Positions 7,915 through 15,186 of a stretch of 22,346 nucleotides of DNA are shown here, in pieces. Source of the stretch: JBDNDK01 sp046719185. GTDB taxonomy: Bacteria > Armatimonadota > UBA5829. The stretch is taken from positions 1 to 22,346 of the forward strand of contig JBDNDK010000021.1 of the NCBI GenBank assembly GCA_046719185.1. The letters run 5' to 3'. The notes beneath the pieces were generated by a model. It was not told where the DNA came from. It searched no databases and worked only from the letters and a program-made list of their open reading frames with translations. Within the stretch, counting starts at the first letter, position 1. Each line of letters starts with the position of its first letter. The translations under genes were made by a program, and so were the position numbers.

Positions 7915-8166
7915 TCATTCTTCATCATCATTAAAAACTGGTCTTCCCATTTGTTCAAGACACTCTTTTGCATGCTTGCACCATGCAGCACAAGCCATAT
8001 CATTTTTCTCATTTACTGTGTATTCACCACAATGAGGACATTTCCTTCTAAGGTCGTCCTTAAAAAACTCAATTGGTTTTCCACAATGAAAACATTTTGA
8101 TTCATATATATCCTCTGGTTTCCAATACCTTAGGTCTTGACCAGGGCAGTTTAAGTTTTTCATCAT
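7915..8166 (-). CDS. Small zinc-ribbon protein of Hdr/acetogen-type clusters
   Basis: An 83-residue protein beginning MMKNLNCPGQDLRYWKPEDI. It has a zinc-ribbon pair (CFHCGKPIEFF and RKCPHCGEYTV) and a Cys-rich tail CAAWCKHAKECLEQMG. I recall small proteins of this 'CPGQD..W.P.D...CP.CG..IEF.KDD..R.C..CG' design in acetogens and sulfate reducers, often mislabelled as phosphohydrolases; no HD motif is present here. It is the promoter-proximal gene of the hdr operon, so it may be an assembly or regulatory factor for the complex, which is inference. ATG 8166 has GAGG five bases upstream. A GTG at 8172 would overlap that site. Confidence 0.8.
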   Translation of the reverse strand: MMKNLNCPGQDLRYWKPEDIYESKCFHCGKPIEFFKDDLRRKCPHCGEYTVNEKNDMACAAWCKHAKECLEQMGRPVFNDDEE

Positions 8167-8210
8167 TCTCACCTCATTAGTATTATTTCCAATTTCTATT
8201 CAAAATATTG

Positions 8211-8244
8211 TAAAAATGGTGCTAAATTATATAAAAATAGTGCC
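8211..8244. promoter_or_regulatory. 21-bp-spaced direct repeat over the hdr promoter (candidate operator)
   Basis: TAAAAATGGTGCT (8211-8223) and TAAAAATAGTGCC (8232-8244) match at 11 of 13 positions and start exactly 21 bp apart, two turns of the helix. On the minus strand one copy lies just downstream of the -10 box and the other in the spacer, which is where a repressor would sit. The regulator is unknown. Confidence 0.4.
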
Positions 8245-8256
8245 ATCATCTATCAA
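8226..8256 (-). promoter_or_regulatory. Candidate promoter of the hdr operon
   Basis: On the minus strand, TTGATA (8251-8256) is followed after 19 bp by TATAAT (8226-8231). A TATATA two bases earlier gives a 17-bp spacer. The leader to ATG 8166 would be about 50 bases. It lies in the 191-bp gap between divergent genes. On the plus strand TATAAT at 8302-8307 could serve the 933-residue gene, but I see no good -35 box for it. Confidence 0.5.
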
Positions 8257-8357
8257 ATACTATCTTTAAGGATTACAGATGTTTAATGTAGCTGTTAAAA
8301 TTATAATAGATAAAATGTCTCTTCTTTTCTAAACAAAAATGAATATAGGTTGATGTT

Positions 8358-11159
8358 ATGAAACTCAAAGTTATAGCATGTGGTGTTTTTGAACCATATC
8401 TCAAATATCTTGCAGAAAAATCTGAAAATGATATAGATATCAAGATACTTGATGCAGGCTTGCATTCTAGACCAAATGATTTAAGACTTCTCACTCAATC
8501 AGAGATTGATAAAGCATCAAAAAGTGGAAAATATGATGCCATTATATTAGTATATGGCTTATGTGGTAGAGGAATAGCAAATATTGAGTCAAGAGATATT
8601 CCATTAGTCATTCCAAGAGCTCATGATTGCATTACTCTTTTTCTAGGTTCACAGGAAGCATATTTAAAACAATTCAGCCAAAATCCGGGCACATTCTATC
8701 ACACAATGGGTTGGATAAAACAAAAAATAAATCCAAAAAACAAAGATGCATCTTCACTATATATCAACTACAACAAAGATGGGTTTGAAAAACATCCGGA
8801 ATATAACAAATATGAACAGCTATTTGGTAAAGATAATGCAGAGCATATAGTTTCTTTCATGGAGAGATGGAGACAGCATTATACAAGAGCTGCATATATA
8901 GACTTAGGTTTTCCAAATGAAGATGAATACAAAAAATTTACTCAAAATGTTGCAGATATATTGGGTTGGAATCACGATGTTTTGAAGGGTGATTCTGAAT
9001 TATTGGAAAATCTATTAAATGGAAATTGGCACTCAGATAAGATTGTTGTTATTCCGCCAAGAGGCAGATCAATAGCAACTGGTGATGACAAAATTATTGA
9101 TGTAGTTTTGCCAGATCAAGATAATTCACAACCGTTTACTGATACTGAGGTGATATTAGAATCAATTGAAAGCAATGTCGAATCATCTGGAATTGGGTTG
9201 GGTATTGATGCAGGTGGCACATATACTGATGCTGTTATATATGACATTGCAGAAAAAAAGATATTATCAAAAGCAAAATCTCTTACTACATACCACAATC
9301 TCTTGGAGGGTATAAGAGGTGCAATATCTCAGCTTCCAAGTGAATTATTAGAAAAAGTAAATATCACAAGCTTGTCAACAACTCTTGCAACTAATTCAAT
9401 TGTTGAGGGCAGGGGATATAAAGTAGGTTTAATTGTGCTTGCACCATGGAATTGGTTTGCTGAAGAAATAGATCATAAGCCATTTGTATGGATAAAGGGA
9501 AGTACTACCATTGGAGGTTCGATAAATGAACCTCTTGATGAAGATGCAGCTAGGAATGCTGTTGAAATTTTAATAAAAAATGAGAGATGTTCAGCTTTGG
9601 TTGTAGCTGGCTATGCAACAGTAAGAAATCCTCAGCAGGCTAACAGAGTTAGAGAAATCATAATGGAAATGTATCCAGATGTACCTGTCGTTTGCTCTCA
9701 TGAACTTAGTAGAAGGCTTAATGCAATTCATGGAGCACAAACAGCTCTTGCAAATGCAAGGCTATTACCAGTTATAAGTGAGCTAATTAAATCTGTTCAT
9801 CAAGCTATGAAGGATTTCAATATTAAAGGAAGATTGATGGTAGTAAAAGGTGATGGCACACCAGTTGATGAACATATAGCAAAAACCAGACCTGTAGAAA
9901 CAATTCTCTCAGGACCAGCAGCTAGTGTAAGTGGAGCAAAAATATTAACAGGTCTTGATTCTGCATTAGTTATGGATATTGGAGGTACTACTACAGACTG
10001 TGCAATTATAGAAGATGGACTAGTTGCAATGTCCCCTGAAGGTGCTAGAATTGGTTCTTGGGTGATGGCTGTTGATGCTGTTGAAATATGCACAGTTGGT
10101 CATGGTGGAGACAGCAGAATAGACTTTTCTGGAGATAGACAAATTAAAATTGGACCTATGAGAAATATTCCTTTTTCATATCTTTGCAGTGAATATGAGA
10201 GTGTTTATAAATTTCTCAAGAACTTTAATATTGTCTATCATATTGGTGAGACTGATGCCAGTTCAATGGATGTTCTAGTTGCTGGGTCAAGTATCTCAAT
10301 AGATCTAACTGCAAAAGAATCTGAACTTTTAGATTTACTTAAAGATGGACCTATACCAGCCACATTAGCAGCTCATAGATTAGATGTTCCATCTCCGGCA
10401 TTACTTCCTTTGAACAGGCTAGAGACATCTGGAATAGTAAAAAGAGCATCTCTTACTCCAACTGATTTAATGCATGTCACTGGCAGATTTGACAGATGGA
10501 GCAAGGAAGGTGCATCACTTGCTCTTGATGTATTCTCTGCATTATATGGCAAGCCATCTAATGAAACTCTTGAAATATTATTAACAGCAATTACCAGAAG
10601 ACTTTTTGAAGAAGCAGTTAGAAGAGAAGTATCAAGTGAAAATAGGAAGATAACAGAAATACCAGAAAGTTGGAAGTTTATAGTTGATAAGGCTTTTAAT
10701 GATGATGGAAAAGGTCTTGCAGTAAACTTCACCTTAAGAAGACCAATTGTTGCAATTGGAGCACCTTCAGAAGCAATGATGTTTGATTTAGATAAACATT
10801 TGAATGCAGAGATTATAATACCTGAGCATGCAGATGTTGCTAATGCTGTTGGAGCTATTGGTACTGAAATAACAGTAAAAGAAGAGATTCTTATAAGACC
10901 AGGTCAGATGTCTAATTATGTATTATATGGAACAGATGAAAGACTGGAATTCAGTGAGCTAAAAAGGGCAACTGAAAAAGCTGTTTCACTTTCTAAATAT
11001 AGAGCTATCAATAGAGCAATTGATTCAGGTGCTGCAAATCCAAATGTAGTGGTTTCAAGCAATGACCAACTAGGCACAACATCAGATGGAGGCAAAGTTT
11101 TTCTTGAAAGAAGAGTTATTGCAACAGCATTTGGTCCTGCATTTGGCAATGGAAATTAG
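8358..11159 (+). CDS. DUF1638 - hydantoinase/oxoprolinase fusion protein
   Basis: A 933-residue cytoplasmic protein with two parts. Residues 1 to ~245 look like DUF1638: KLKVIACGVFEPYL at the start, YDAIILVYGLCGRGI, the IPRAHDCITLFLGS motif (85-98), and YHTMGWI. From ~278 a hydantoinase/oxoprolinase body begins, with GLGIDAGGTYTDAVIYD, TTLATNSIVEGRGYKVGL, and the second phosphate-binding loop ALVMDIGGTTTDCAIIEDG (536-554), ending with AVGAIGTEI. Such bodies have the ASKHA ATPase fold. A segment with DGPIPATLAAHRLDVPSP resembles a small winged-helix insert. As I recall, DUF1638 genes often sit by corrinoid-dependent methyltransferases, so a role in corrinoid or methyl-transfer metabolism, for example as an ATP-driven activator, is plausible but inferred. 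A true hydantoinase is less likely without a HyuB partner. The start has a weak AGGTTG site. Confidence 0.8.
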   Translation: MKLKVIACGVFEPYLKYLAEKSENDIDIKILDAGLHSRPNDLRLLTQSEIDKASKSGKYDAIILVYGLCGRGIANIESRDIPLVIPRAHDCITLFLGSQEAYLKQFSQNPGTFYHTMGWIKQKINPKNKDASSLYINYNKDGFEKHPEYNKYEQLFGKDNAEHIVSFMERWRQHYTRAAYIDLGFPNEDEYKKFTQNVADILGWNHDVLKGDSELLENLLNGNWHSDKIVVIPPRGRSIATGDDKIIDVVLPDQDNSQPFTDTEVILESIESNVESSGIGLGIDAGGTYTDAVIYDIAEKKILSKAKSLTTYHNLLEGIRGAISQLPSELLEKVNITSLSTTLATNSIVEGRGYKVGLIVLAPWNWFAEEIDHKPFVWIKGSTTIGGSINEPLDEDAARNAVEILIKNERCSALVVAGYATVRNPQQANRVREIIMEMYPDVPVVCSHELSRRLNAIHGAQTALANARLLPVISELIKSVHQAMKDFNIKGRLMVVKGDGTPVDEHIAKTRPVETILSGPAASVSGAKILTGLDSALVMDIGGTTTDCAIIEDGLVAMSPEGARIGSWVMAVDAVEICTVGHGGDSRIDFSGDRQIKIGPMRNIPFSYLCSEYESVYKFLKNFNIVYHIGETDASSMDVLVAGSSISIDLTAKESELLDLLKDGPIPATLAAHRLDVPSPALLPLNRLETSGIVKRASLTPTDLMHVTGRFDRWSKEGASLALDVFSALYGKPSNETLEILLTAITRRLFEEAVRREVSSENRKITEIPESWKFIVDKAFNDDGKGLAVNFTLRRPIVAIGAPSEAMMFDLDKHLNAEIIIPEHADVANAVGAIGTEITVKEEILIRPGQMSNYVLYGTDERLEFSELKRATEKAVSLSKYRAINRAIDSGAANPNVVVSSNDQLGTTSDGGKVFLERRVIATAFGPAFGNGN

Positions 11160-11170
11160 AAAAATACAAA

Positions 11171-12292
11171 TTACACAATCGGTTTTGCTACAGCGGAAGT
11201 TGATTTGCCCTTTATAAATGATGATTTTAATGTGACAAGCCTTGGATCACCTGTGTATCCAGATATTCTTTCAATCAGCATTTGACAGGCAAGTTTTCCT
11301 TCTTCAAGCATTGGTTGTTCTGTTGTTGTTATAAAATGTTCGGGAATAGCTGTATTATGGAAATAATCATAACCCATTAATGCTATATCATCAGGTATTG
11401 AAAGTCCTTTTTTAACAAGCAAATGCCATATTTCTGTTGCTATATAATCATTCACTGCATATATTGCAGTTGGTGGTTTTGGCAGTGCTAATAATTCATC
11501 AACAATTTGCTCAAGATCATCATTATGCTGTCTTCTATTCAAATTAACATCTGGATATATTCCATTATCCATTAAACATTTTTGATAACCTTTCATTCTG
11601 TCAATTTCTGTGGTGCAGTATATTGTTGATATGAAAGCAATTCTTCTGTGTCCTTGATTAATTAGGTGCTGAGTGGCTTTATATGAAGCATCTTGATTGT
11701 CTGTGATAATGGTATCAACTCTTACACCTTCAACATATCTGTCCATAAAAACAATTTGCATTCCTTTAGAGATCATTTGATTTACTAGGAAATTATTTTT
11801 TTCATTATATTCATTTTCATTTTCTGCAGCTATTGGGACGAATAAAATTCCTGCAACTCCTTCTCTAGCAAATCTTTCAATATTTTCTAGTGCTCTTTCT
11901 TGAATATCTGCAGTATTTCCAAGCATTTGGCTGTAGTTATTTTTAGATGAATCTTCTTCTATTGATTCCAGTAATAATGAGGCAAATCTACCATATATAT
12001 TAGATAATAAAACTCCAATTAGCCTTTTATCAGAGTTAGGAATCCATATCTTATGATTTGAGGTATCATTTATAAATGTTCCTCTTCTACCTTCTCTTAT
12101 GAGAAAACCTTCATCCACAAGATCTGAAATAGCCCTTCTAACTGTTACTCTACTTACACCATATTTAATGGCAAGATCTCTTTCAGAGTCTATGCAGTCA
12201 CCTTTTTTCATTCCTTTTCTTATAGAATTTCTTTTAATTGCTTCTCTGAGTTGAAAATGTCTTGGTAGGGGACTGTTTTTATCTAATTCCAT
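11171..12292 (-). CDS. GntR-type regulator with LacI-type sugar-binding domain (AraR-like build)
   Basis: Residues 1 to ~75 form a GntR winged helix: PLPRHFQLREAIKR, then DSERDLAIKYGVSRVTVRRA and DLVDEGFLIREGRRGTF. Residues ~85-365 form a LacI/ribose-binding-type effector domain (IGVLLSNIYGRFASLL; GVAGILFVPIAAE; ATQHLINQGHRRIAFIS; MKGYQKCLMDNGIYPD; PPTAIYAVNDYIA; IALMGYDYF). The same build is found in AraR, which senses arabinose. With xylanase genes nearby, a plant-sugar signal is likely but unproven. It is convergent with the 933-residue gene (11 bp apart, no visible terminator) and divergent from the B12 operon. It has its own strong promoter with palindromes just upstream, possibly autoregulatory. 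Confidence 0.88.
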   Translation of the reverse strand: MELDKNSPLPRHFQLREAIKRNSIRKGMKKGDCIDSERDLAIKYGVSRVTVRRAISDLVDEGFLIREGRRGTFINDTSNHKIWIPNSDKRLIGVLLSNIYGRFASLLLESIEEDSSKNNYSQMLGNTADIQERALENIERFAREGVAGILFVPIAAENENEYNEKNNFLVNQMISKGMQIVFMDRYVEGVRVDTIITDNQDASYKATQHLINQGHRRIAFISTIYCTTEIDRMKGYQKCLMDNGIYPDVNLNRRQHNDDLEQIVDELLALPKPPTAIYAVNDYIATEIWHLLVKKGLSIPDDIALMGYDYFHNTAIPEHFITTTEQPMLEEGKLACQMLIERISGYTGDPRLVTLKSSFIKGKSTSAVAKPIV

Positions 12293-12344
12293 ATTTATAT
12301 AGAGCCTTCTTTCAGATATTTGAGAAAATTTTAATTACCTTTAA

Positions 12345-12373
12345 AATATAATATTCTAAAAACATACTGTCAA
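12345..12373 (-). promoter_or_regulatory. Promoter of the GntR/LacI regulator gene
   Basis: On the minus strand a perfect TTGACA (12368-12373) is followed after exactly 17 bp by TATATT (12345-12350). This is a near-consensus housekeeping promoter. The start point would be near 12338, leaving a leader of about 45 bases to the ATG at 12292. Confidence 0.75.
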
Positions 12374-12374
12374 G

Positions 12375-12389
12375 TATTAATTGCAAATA
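12375..12389 (+). repeat. 15-bp sequence repeated inside the cobalamin riboswitch
   Basis: TATTAATTGCAAATA here is identical to 12699-12713 in the riboswitch, where it forms the 3' arm of a variable stem (TTGCAATTA...TAATTGCAA). The copy here lies next to the -35 box of the regulator gene. It may be chance in AT-rich DNA or a shared protein site. Confidence 0.4.
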
Positions 12390-12400
12390 TTATACGATTA

Positions 12401-12437
12401 AATGTTGAAACATTCTAATAGTCTCGAAATGTTACAT
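12401..12437. promoter_or_regulatory. Two palindromes upstream of the regulator promoter (candidate operators)
   Basis: AATGTT-GA-AACATT (12401-12414) and ATGT-T-ACAT (12429-12437) share the same half-sites. They lie between the divergent promoters of the regulator and the B12 operon. They suit a dimeric GntR-type protein but are AT-rich and short. Confidence 0.35.
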
Positions 12438-12537
12438 ATTATATCATCAAATATTATAAAATTTTTATTTTTACAAAAGAACCCTGATTATATTTGTTTT
12501 AATATGAGCTTATTTTGGGAAAATAGTGCTGTTTGTA

Positions 12538-12566
12538 TTGACTTATATTTTCTATGATGATTAAAT
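12538..12566 (+). promoter_or_regulatory. Candidate promoter of the riboswitch operon
   Basis: TTGACT (12538-12543) is followed after 17 bp by TTAAAT (12561-12566), or after 18 bp by TAAATA. Transcription would begin around 12573, some 20 bases before the P1 stem of the riboswitch, as expected for its leader. Confidence 0.5.
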
Positions 12567-12589
12567 ACTAAAAAATAATTTTATTATAG

Positions 12590-12800
12590 CACTATCAGGT
12601 ATTCCTTGTTTTTATTAAGGAATTTAATAGGGAAGACGGTTAGAATCCGTCACGGGCCCGCCGCTGTAATCGGGGACGAACCCAACATTGCAATTAGATA
12701 TTAATTGCAAATAGCCACTGAAACTACAAAACAGTCTGAGGTAGTTTTGGGAAGGTGTTGGAAGTAGATTGATCCGTAAGTCAGAAAACCTGCCTGATTG
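12590..12800 (+). ncRNA. Cobalamin riboswitch
   Basis: All main landmarks of the class I cobalamin aptamer are visible. P1 pairs ATCAGG (12594-12599) with CCTGAT (12793-12798). A P2 hairpin ATTCCTT/AAGGAAT lies at 12601-12623. Then come GGGAA (12630-12634), the GACGG/CCGTC stem (12635-12651), CGGGCCCGCCGCTGTAATCG (12653-12672), a variable stem TTGCAATTA/TAATTGCAA, GCCACTG (12714-12720), a stem AAACTAC/GTAGTTT (12721-12747), GGGAAGG (12749-12755), and the B12-box end GTCAGAAAACCTGCC (12779-12793). It sits in the leader of the pseudopilin operon. Known cobalamin riboswitches lower expression when B12 is plentiful. Confidence 0.96.
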
Positions 12801-12814
12801 TTATTAAATGTAAC

Positions 12815-12836
12815 ACATCTTCGGAGGCAAAGATGT
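12815..12836 (+). promoter_or_regulatory. Start-codon-masking hairpin with the Shine-Dalgarno in its loop
   Basis: ACATCTT (12815-12821) is the exact complement of AAGATGT (12830-12836), which contains the ATG at 12833. The eight-base loop CGGAGGCA carries a strong GGAGG at 12823-12827. This lies 15 bases after the riboswitch and is the natural place for an L13-type hairpin, the expression platform that controls translation. No terminator-like T-run is seen before the gene. Confidence 0.7.
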
Positions 12837-13603
12837 CGGCAAGCAAGTCTGAAATAAAGTTAACTGCATATAGAAAGACAAAATTAAAAAATTCACAATA
12901 TGGATTTACTCTCATAGAGCTTCTTGTCGTTGTTGCTATTATTGCAATATTAGCCTCTATTTTATTTCCTGTTTATAATAAAGCTCAGAACCGTTCTAAA
13001 CATACGAAGTGCATATCTAATCTCAAGCAAATAGTTTCTGCTTGGTTTATGTATGCTGATGCTTATAATGGAGTTGTTTGTCCTGCTGTATTTTTCCCTG
13101 GTGGAGCAGAAACAGCATGGGATTATTCAAGAACAGGAAAAGGACTATTGGCTCCATACACCAAAGCAGGTGAGTTGTATTCTTGCCCAAGTTTTAAGGG
13201 AAATCCATGGGATAGAGAATATACAGGTTACGCATATAACACAACTTATGTTGGTCTTGAGCAAATATTAGGAGCTGATGAGGGAGAGTATGATCATCTC
13301 TCTTATTCTCTTTCACAATTCAAAAAACCATCTAGAACTGCTGTATTTGCTGATGCAGGATTTGGAAGAGATGCTCTGGCACATAATTTTTTGAGAGCTC
13401 CAACAGATAGATTGTTCAGAGTTGGGTTGGTTGATTTTAGGCATAATGGATCTGCTGTAATTGCTTATGCTGATGGACATGTGCAAAGCACTAGAGAAAA
13501 ATTTAGGTACAGACCTGATAAAGAGCCTAGATGTGCAGCTCTTAGTGATGATGCATATAATCCTGGTCTAGGAAAAATACTTCCAAATGGTAAGGGGGAA
13601 TAA
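12833..13603 (+). CDS. Pseudopilin-like protein with H-X9-DG C-terminus, B12-riboswitch controlled
   Basis: A type IV pilin / type II secretion pseudopilin-like protein of 256 residues. A 24-residue basic leader ends in YGFTLIELLVVVAIIAILAS: the prepilin peptidase would cut after G24, with E29 the usual glutamate 5. The following helix is hydrophobic. The body has CISNLKQIVSAWFMYADAYNG. The C-terminal part has HNGSAVIAYADG, an exact H-X9-DG match to the family named after it, common in Planctomycetota, Lentisphaerota and Armatimonadota. Such proteins are anchored in the inner membrane and face the periplasm; most have no known role. The start is fixed by GGAGG, five bases upstream. The next gene begins three bases after the stop, so the two are co-translated. 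Confidence 0.9.
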   Translation: MSASKSEIKLTAYRKTKLKNSQYGFTLIELLVVVAIIAILASILFPVYNKAQNRSKHTKCISNLKQIVSAWFMYADAYNGVVCPAVFFPGGAETAWDYSRTGKGLLAPYTKAGELYSCPSFKGNPWDREYTGYAYNTTYVGLEQILGADEGEYDHLSYSLSQFKKPSRTAVFADAGFGRDALAHNFLRAPTDRLFRVGLVDFRHNGSAVIAYADGHVQSTREKFRYRPDKEPRCAALSDDAYNPGLGKILPNGKGE

Positions 13604-13606
13604 ATT

Positions 13607-15085
13607 ATGAAAAGATTAGTTTTATTTATAGCAATTTTAATTCTAGGAATAACTTATGGAGCAAGTTGTGGTGATTTTGCAGATACAATTATAAGCTACA
13701 GCAATTTAGGGGGAATTCCCTATGATGATCCTAATTCAGTTTTAGGCAAACCAGCGACAATTATTAAAGATTTCGGTTTTCCACCAACACCACCTGGTAA
13801 TTATTTTGTAAGTATGGTATATCCTGCATACAATAGGGATATAAACAATAATAAAGTTATTGTGACGATAAAACAGCAAGGTCACATCACAGTTAAATTC
13901 AATGAACCAATTTACAATCACCCAGATAATTGGTATGGAAAAGATTTCATAGTTTTTGGAAACTCTTTTTTTACTGCTAATGGTTATGTATATCCAAACT
14001 CTAATATGGAAGTGTTAGAAATAAATAATGGTATTGACGGTTATTGGGAAGAGATGACAGTTAGTGTGAGTCAAGATGGTGTTACGTGGTATGACTTCAC
14101 AAATGGACCTTACGCAGATGATTATTGCCCTACAAATCCACACTCATGGGATTGGATAAATAGAAATTGGGGTGTTGAACTAGATTTCACAAAACCTGTT
14201 GATCCCTCTCTTACAAAAAGCAGTTTTGGATATCAATCTGTTGCATCAGCAATTAATCTGCTTAAAGACTCAGCAGGCGGAACTGCATTTGATATAGATA
14301 TATTTGATCTGCCTCTTGATCCAAACAATGGACTTAAATGGATACAGTATATCAAAGTGACTGCAGATAGAATTGATGATGAAGAATTTTATTATGAAGG
14401 TGAGATAGATGCATTTGCTAGAGTTGGAAAAACTATCAATCCAATAAAAATTTCAGATGCTAAAAAACTGCCTGATGGTTCAAGAGTGATATTAAATGAT
14501 TGTTTGGTAACAACAGGTGCCTATGAAACAGGCTTGCACAATTATGTGCAAAATGAGGATAGATCATGTGGGATTAGAGTGTTACAATCAAAATTGACTA
14601 GAAATGACAAAGTGATTTTATATGGAGTCATAGGCACATTGGATAATGAAAAAGTGTTGTATGCAACCTCTTATGAAGTAGTTTCTCAAGATGAAAATAT
14701 TAAGCCTTTGGGAATGCCAAACAAGAGCATAGGCGGCTCAAACTTTTATTATGACTCAGTGCTTTCAACCGGCCAGATCGGCATTGCCGGCTCAGCAGGG
14801 CTAAATAACATAGGGTTGCTTATTAGAACAACAGGCAAGGTAATATCTGTTGACAGCAATGGTGAATATTTCATTATAGATGATGGTTCTGGCAGAAATA
14901 TTAAGTGCAAGGCTCCCAGAGACCCAGAAGATGCTGAATCAGTATTGGTAGATTTTGTGATGCCTTCTGTTAATCAATATATAGTAGTAACTGGCATTAG
15001 CTCAATAGAATACAATCAGGATATTCAAGCTAATGTATCAATAGTTCTTTTAAGAGATAATGATGATTTACAGGTAGTGAATTAG
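13607..15085 (+). CDS. Exported surface protein with C-terminal tandem OB-like module, B12-riboswitch operon
   Basis: A signal peptide (KRLVLFIAILILGITYG) leads to ASCGD. Cys21 might be lipid-modified, but the residue at -3 is Gly, a poor lipobox. Residues ~22-275 look like one beta-sandwich domain with ITVKFNEPIYNHPDNWYGKD, then FIVFGNSFF, VSVSQDGVTWYDF, and IQYIKVTADRIDD near its end. Residues ~277-492 hold two OB-like units with the pattern IKISDAKKLPDGS, then IKPLGMPNKSIGG, NNIGLLIRTTGKV and FIIDDGSG. The same module ends the xylanase at 18448. I do not know a reaction for it; the 'DFxVFGN' type is one I associate, loosely, with exported proteins in B12-regulated loci, so a B12-capture role is a hypothesis. 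GGGGGA sits just before ATG 13607. Confidence 0.75.
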   Translation: MKRLVLFIAILILGITYGASCGDFADTIISYSNLGGIPYDDPNSVLGKPATIIKDFGFPPTPPGNYFVSMVYPAYNRDINNNKVIVTIKQQGHITVKFNEPIYNHPDNWYGKDFIVFGNSFFTANGYVYPNSNMEVLEINNGIDGYWEEMTVSVSQDGVTWYDFTNGPYADDYCPTNPHSWDWINRNWGVELDFTKPVDPSLTKSSFGYQSVASAINLLKDSAGGTAFDIDIFDLPLDPNNGLKWIQYIKVTADRIDDEEFYYEGEIDAFARVGKTINPIKISDAKKLPDGSRVILNDCLVTTGAYETGLHNYVQNEDRSCGIRVLQSKLTRNDKVILYGVIGTLDNEKVLYATSYEVVSQDENIKPLGMPNKSIGGSNFYYDSVLSTGQIGIAGSAGLNNIGLLIRTTGKVISVDSNGEYFIIDDGSGRNIKCKAPRDPEDAESVLVDFVMPSVNQYIVVTGISSIEYNQDIQANVSIVLLRDNDDLQVVN

Positions 15086-15100
15086 GTTTTAAATTTCAAA

Positions 15101-15148
15101 GCAGATAAATAAACTGCCCGGGGTTAATATACAGTCTATTTATTTTGC
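15101..15148 (+). repeat. Imperfect long inverted repeat between operon genes
   Basis: GCAGATAAATAAACTG (15101-15116) can pair with CAGTCTATTTATTTTGC (15132-15148), with one mismatch and one bulge, around a loop holding CCCGGGG. No T-run follows, so I do not call it a terminator. It may stabilise or process the mRNA before the PEP-CTERM genes. Confidence 0.45.
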
Positions 15149-15186
15149 AGAGAAAAACATAAAGAGATAATTGATAGGAGAAAAGA

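Noticed and set aside
249..8166. Methanogen origin because of hdrABC and mvhD
   Set aside because: PEP-CTERM signals, a cobalamin riboswitch, GntR regulator, bacterial promoters and prepilin-type leader all indicate a bacterium; Hdr homologs are common in anaerobic bacteria.
8273..8494. Minus-strand open frame over the start of the 933-residue gene
   Set aside because: Overlaps the well-supported DUF1638 coding start, has no family features and would run through the divergent promoter region.
15101..15148. Terminator splitting the B12 operon from the PEP-CTERM genes
   Set aside because: The stem is imperfect and A/T-rich and is followed by AGAGAAAAAC, not a T-run.
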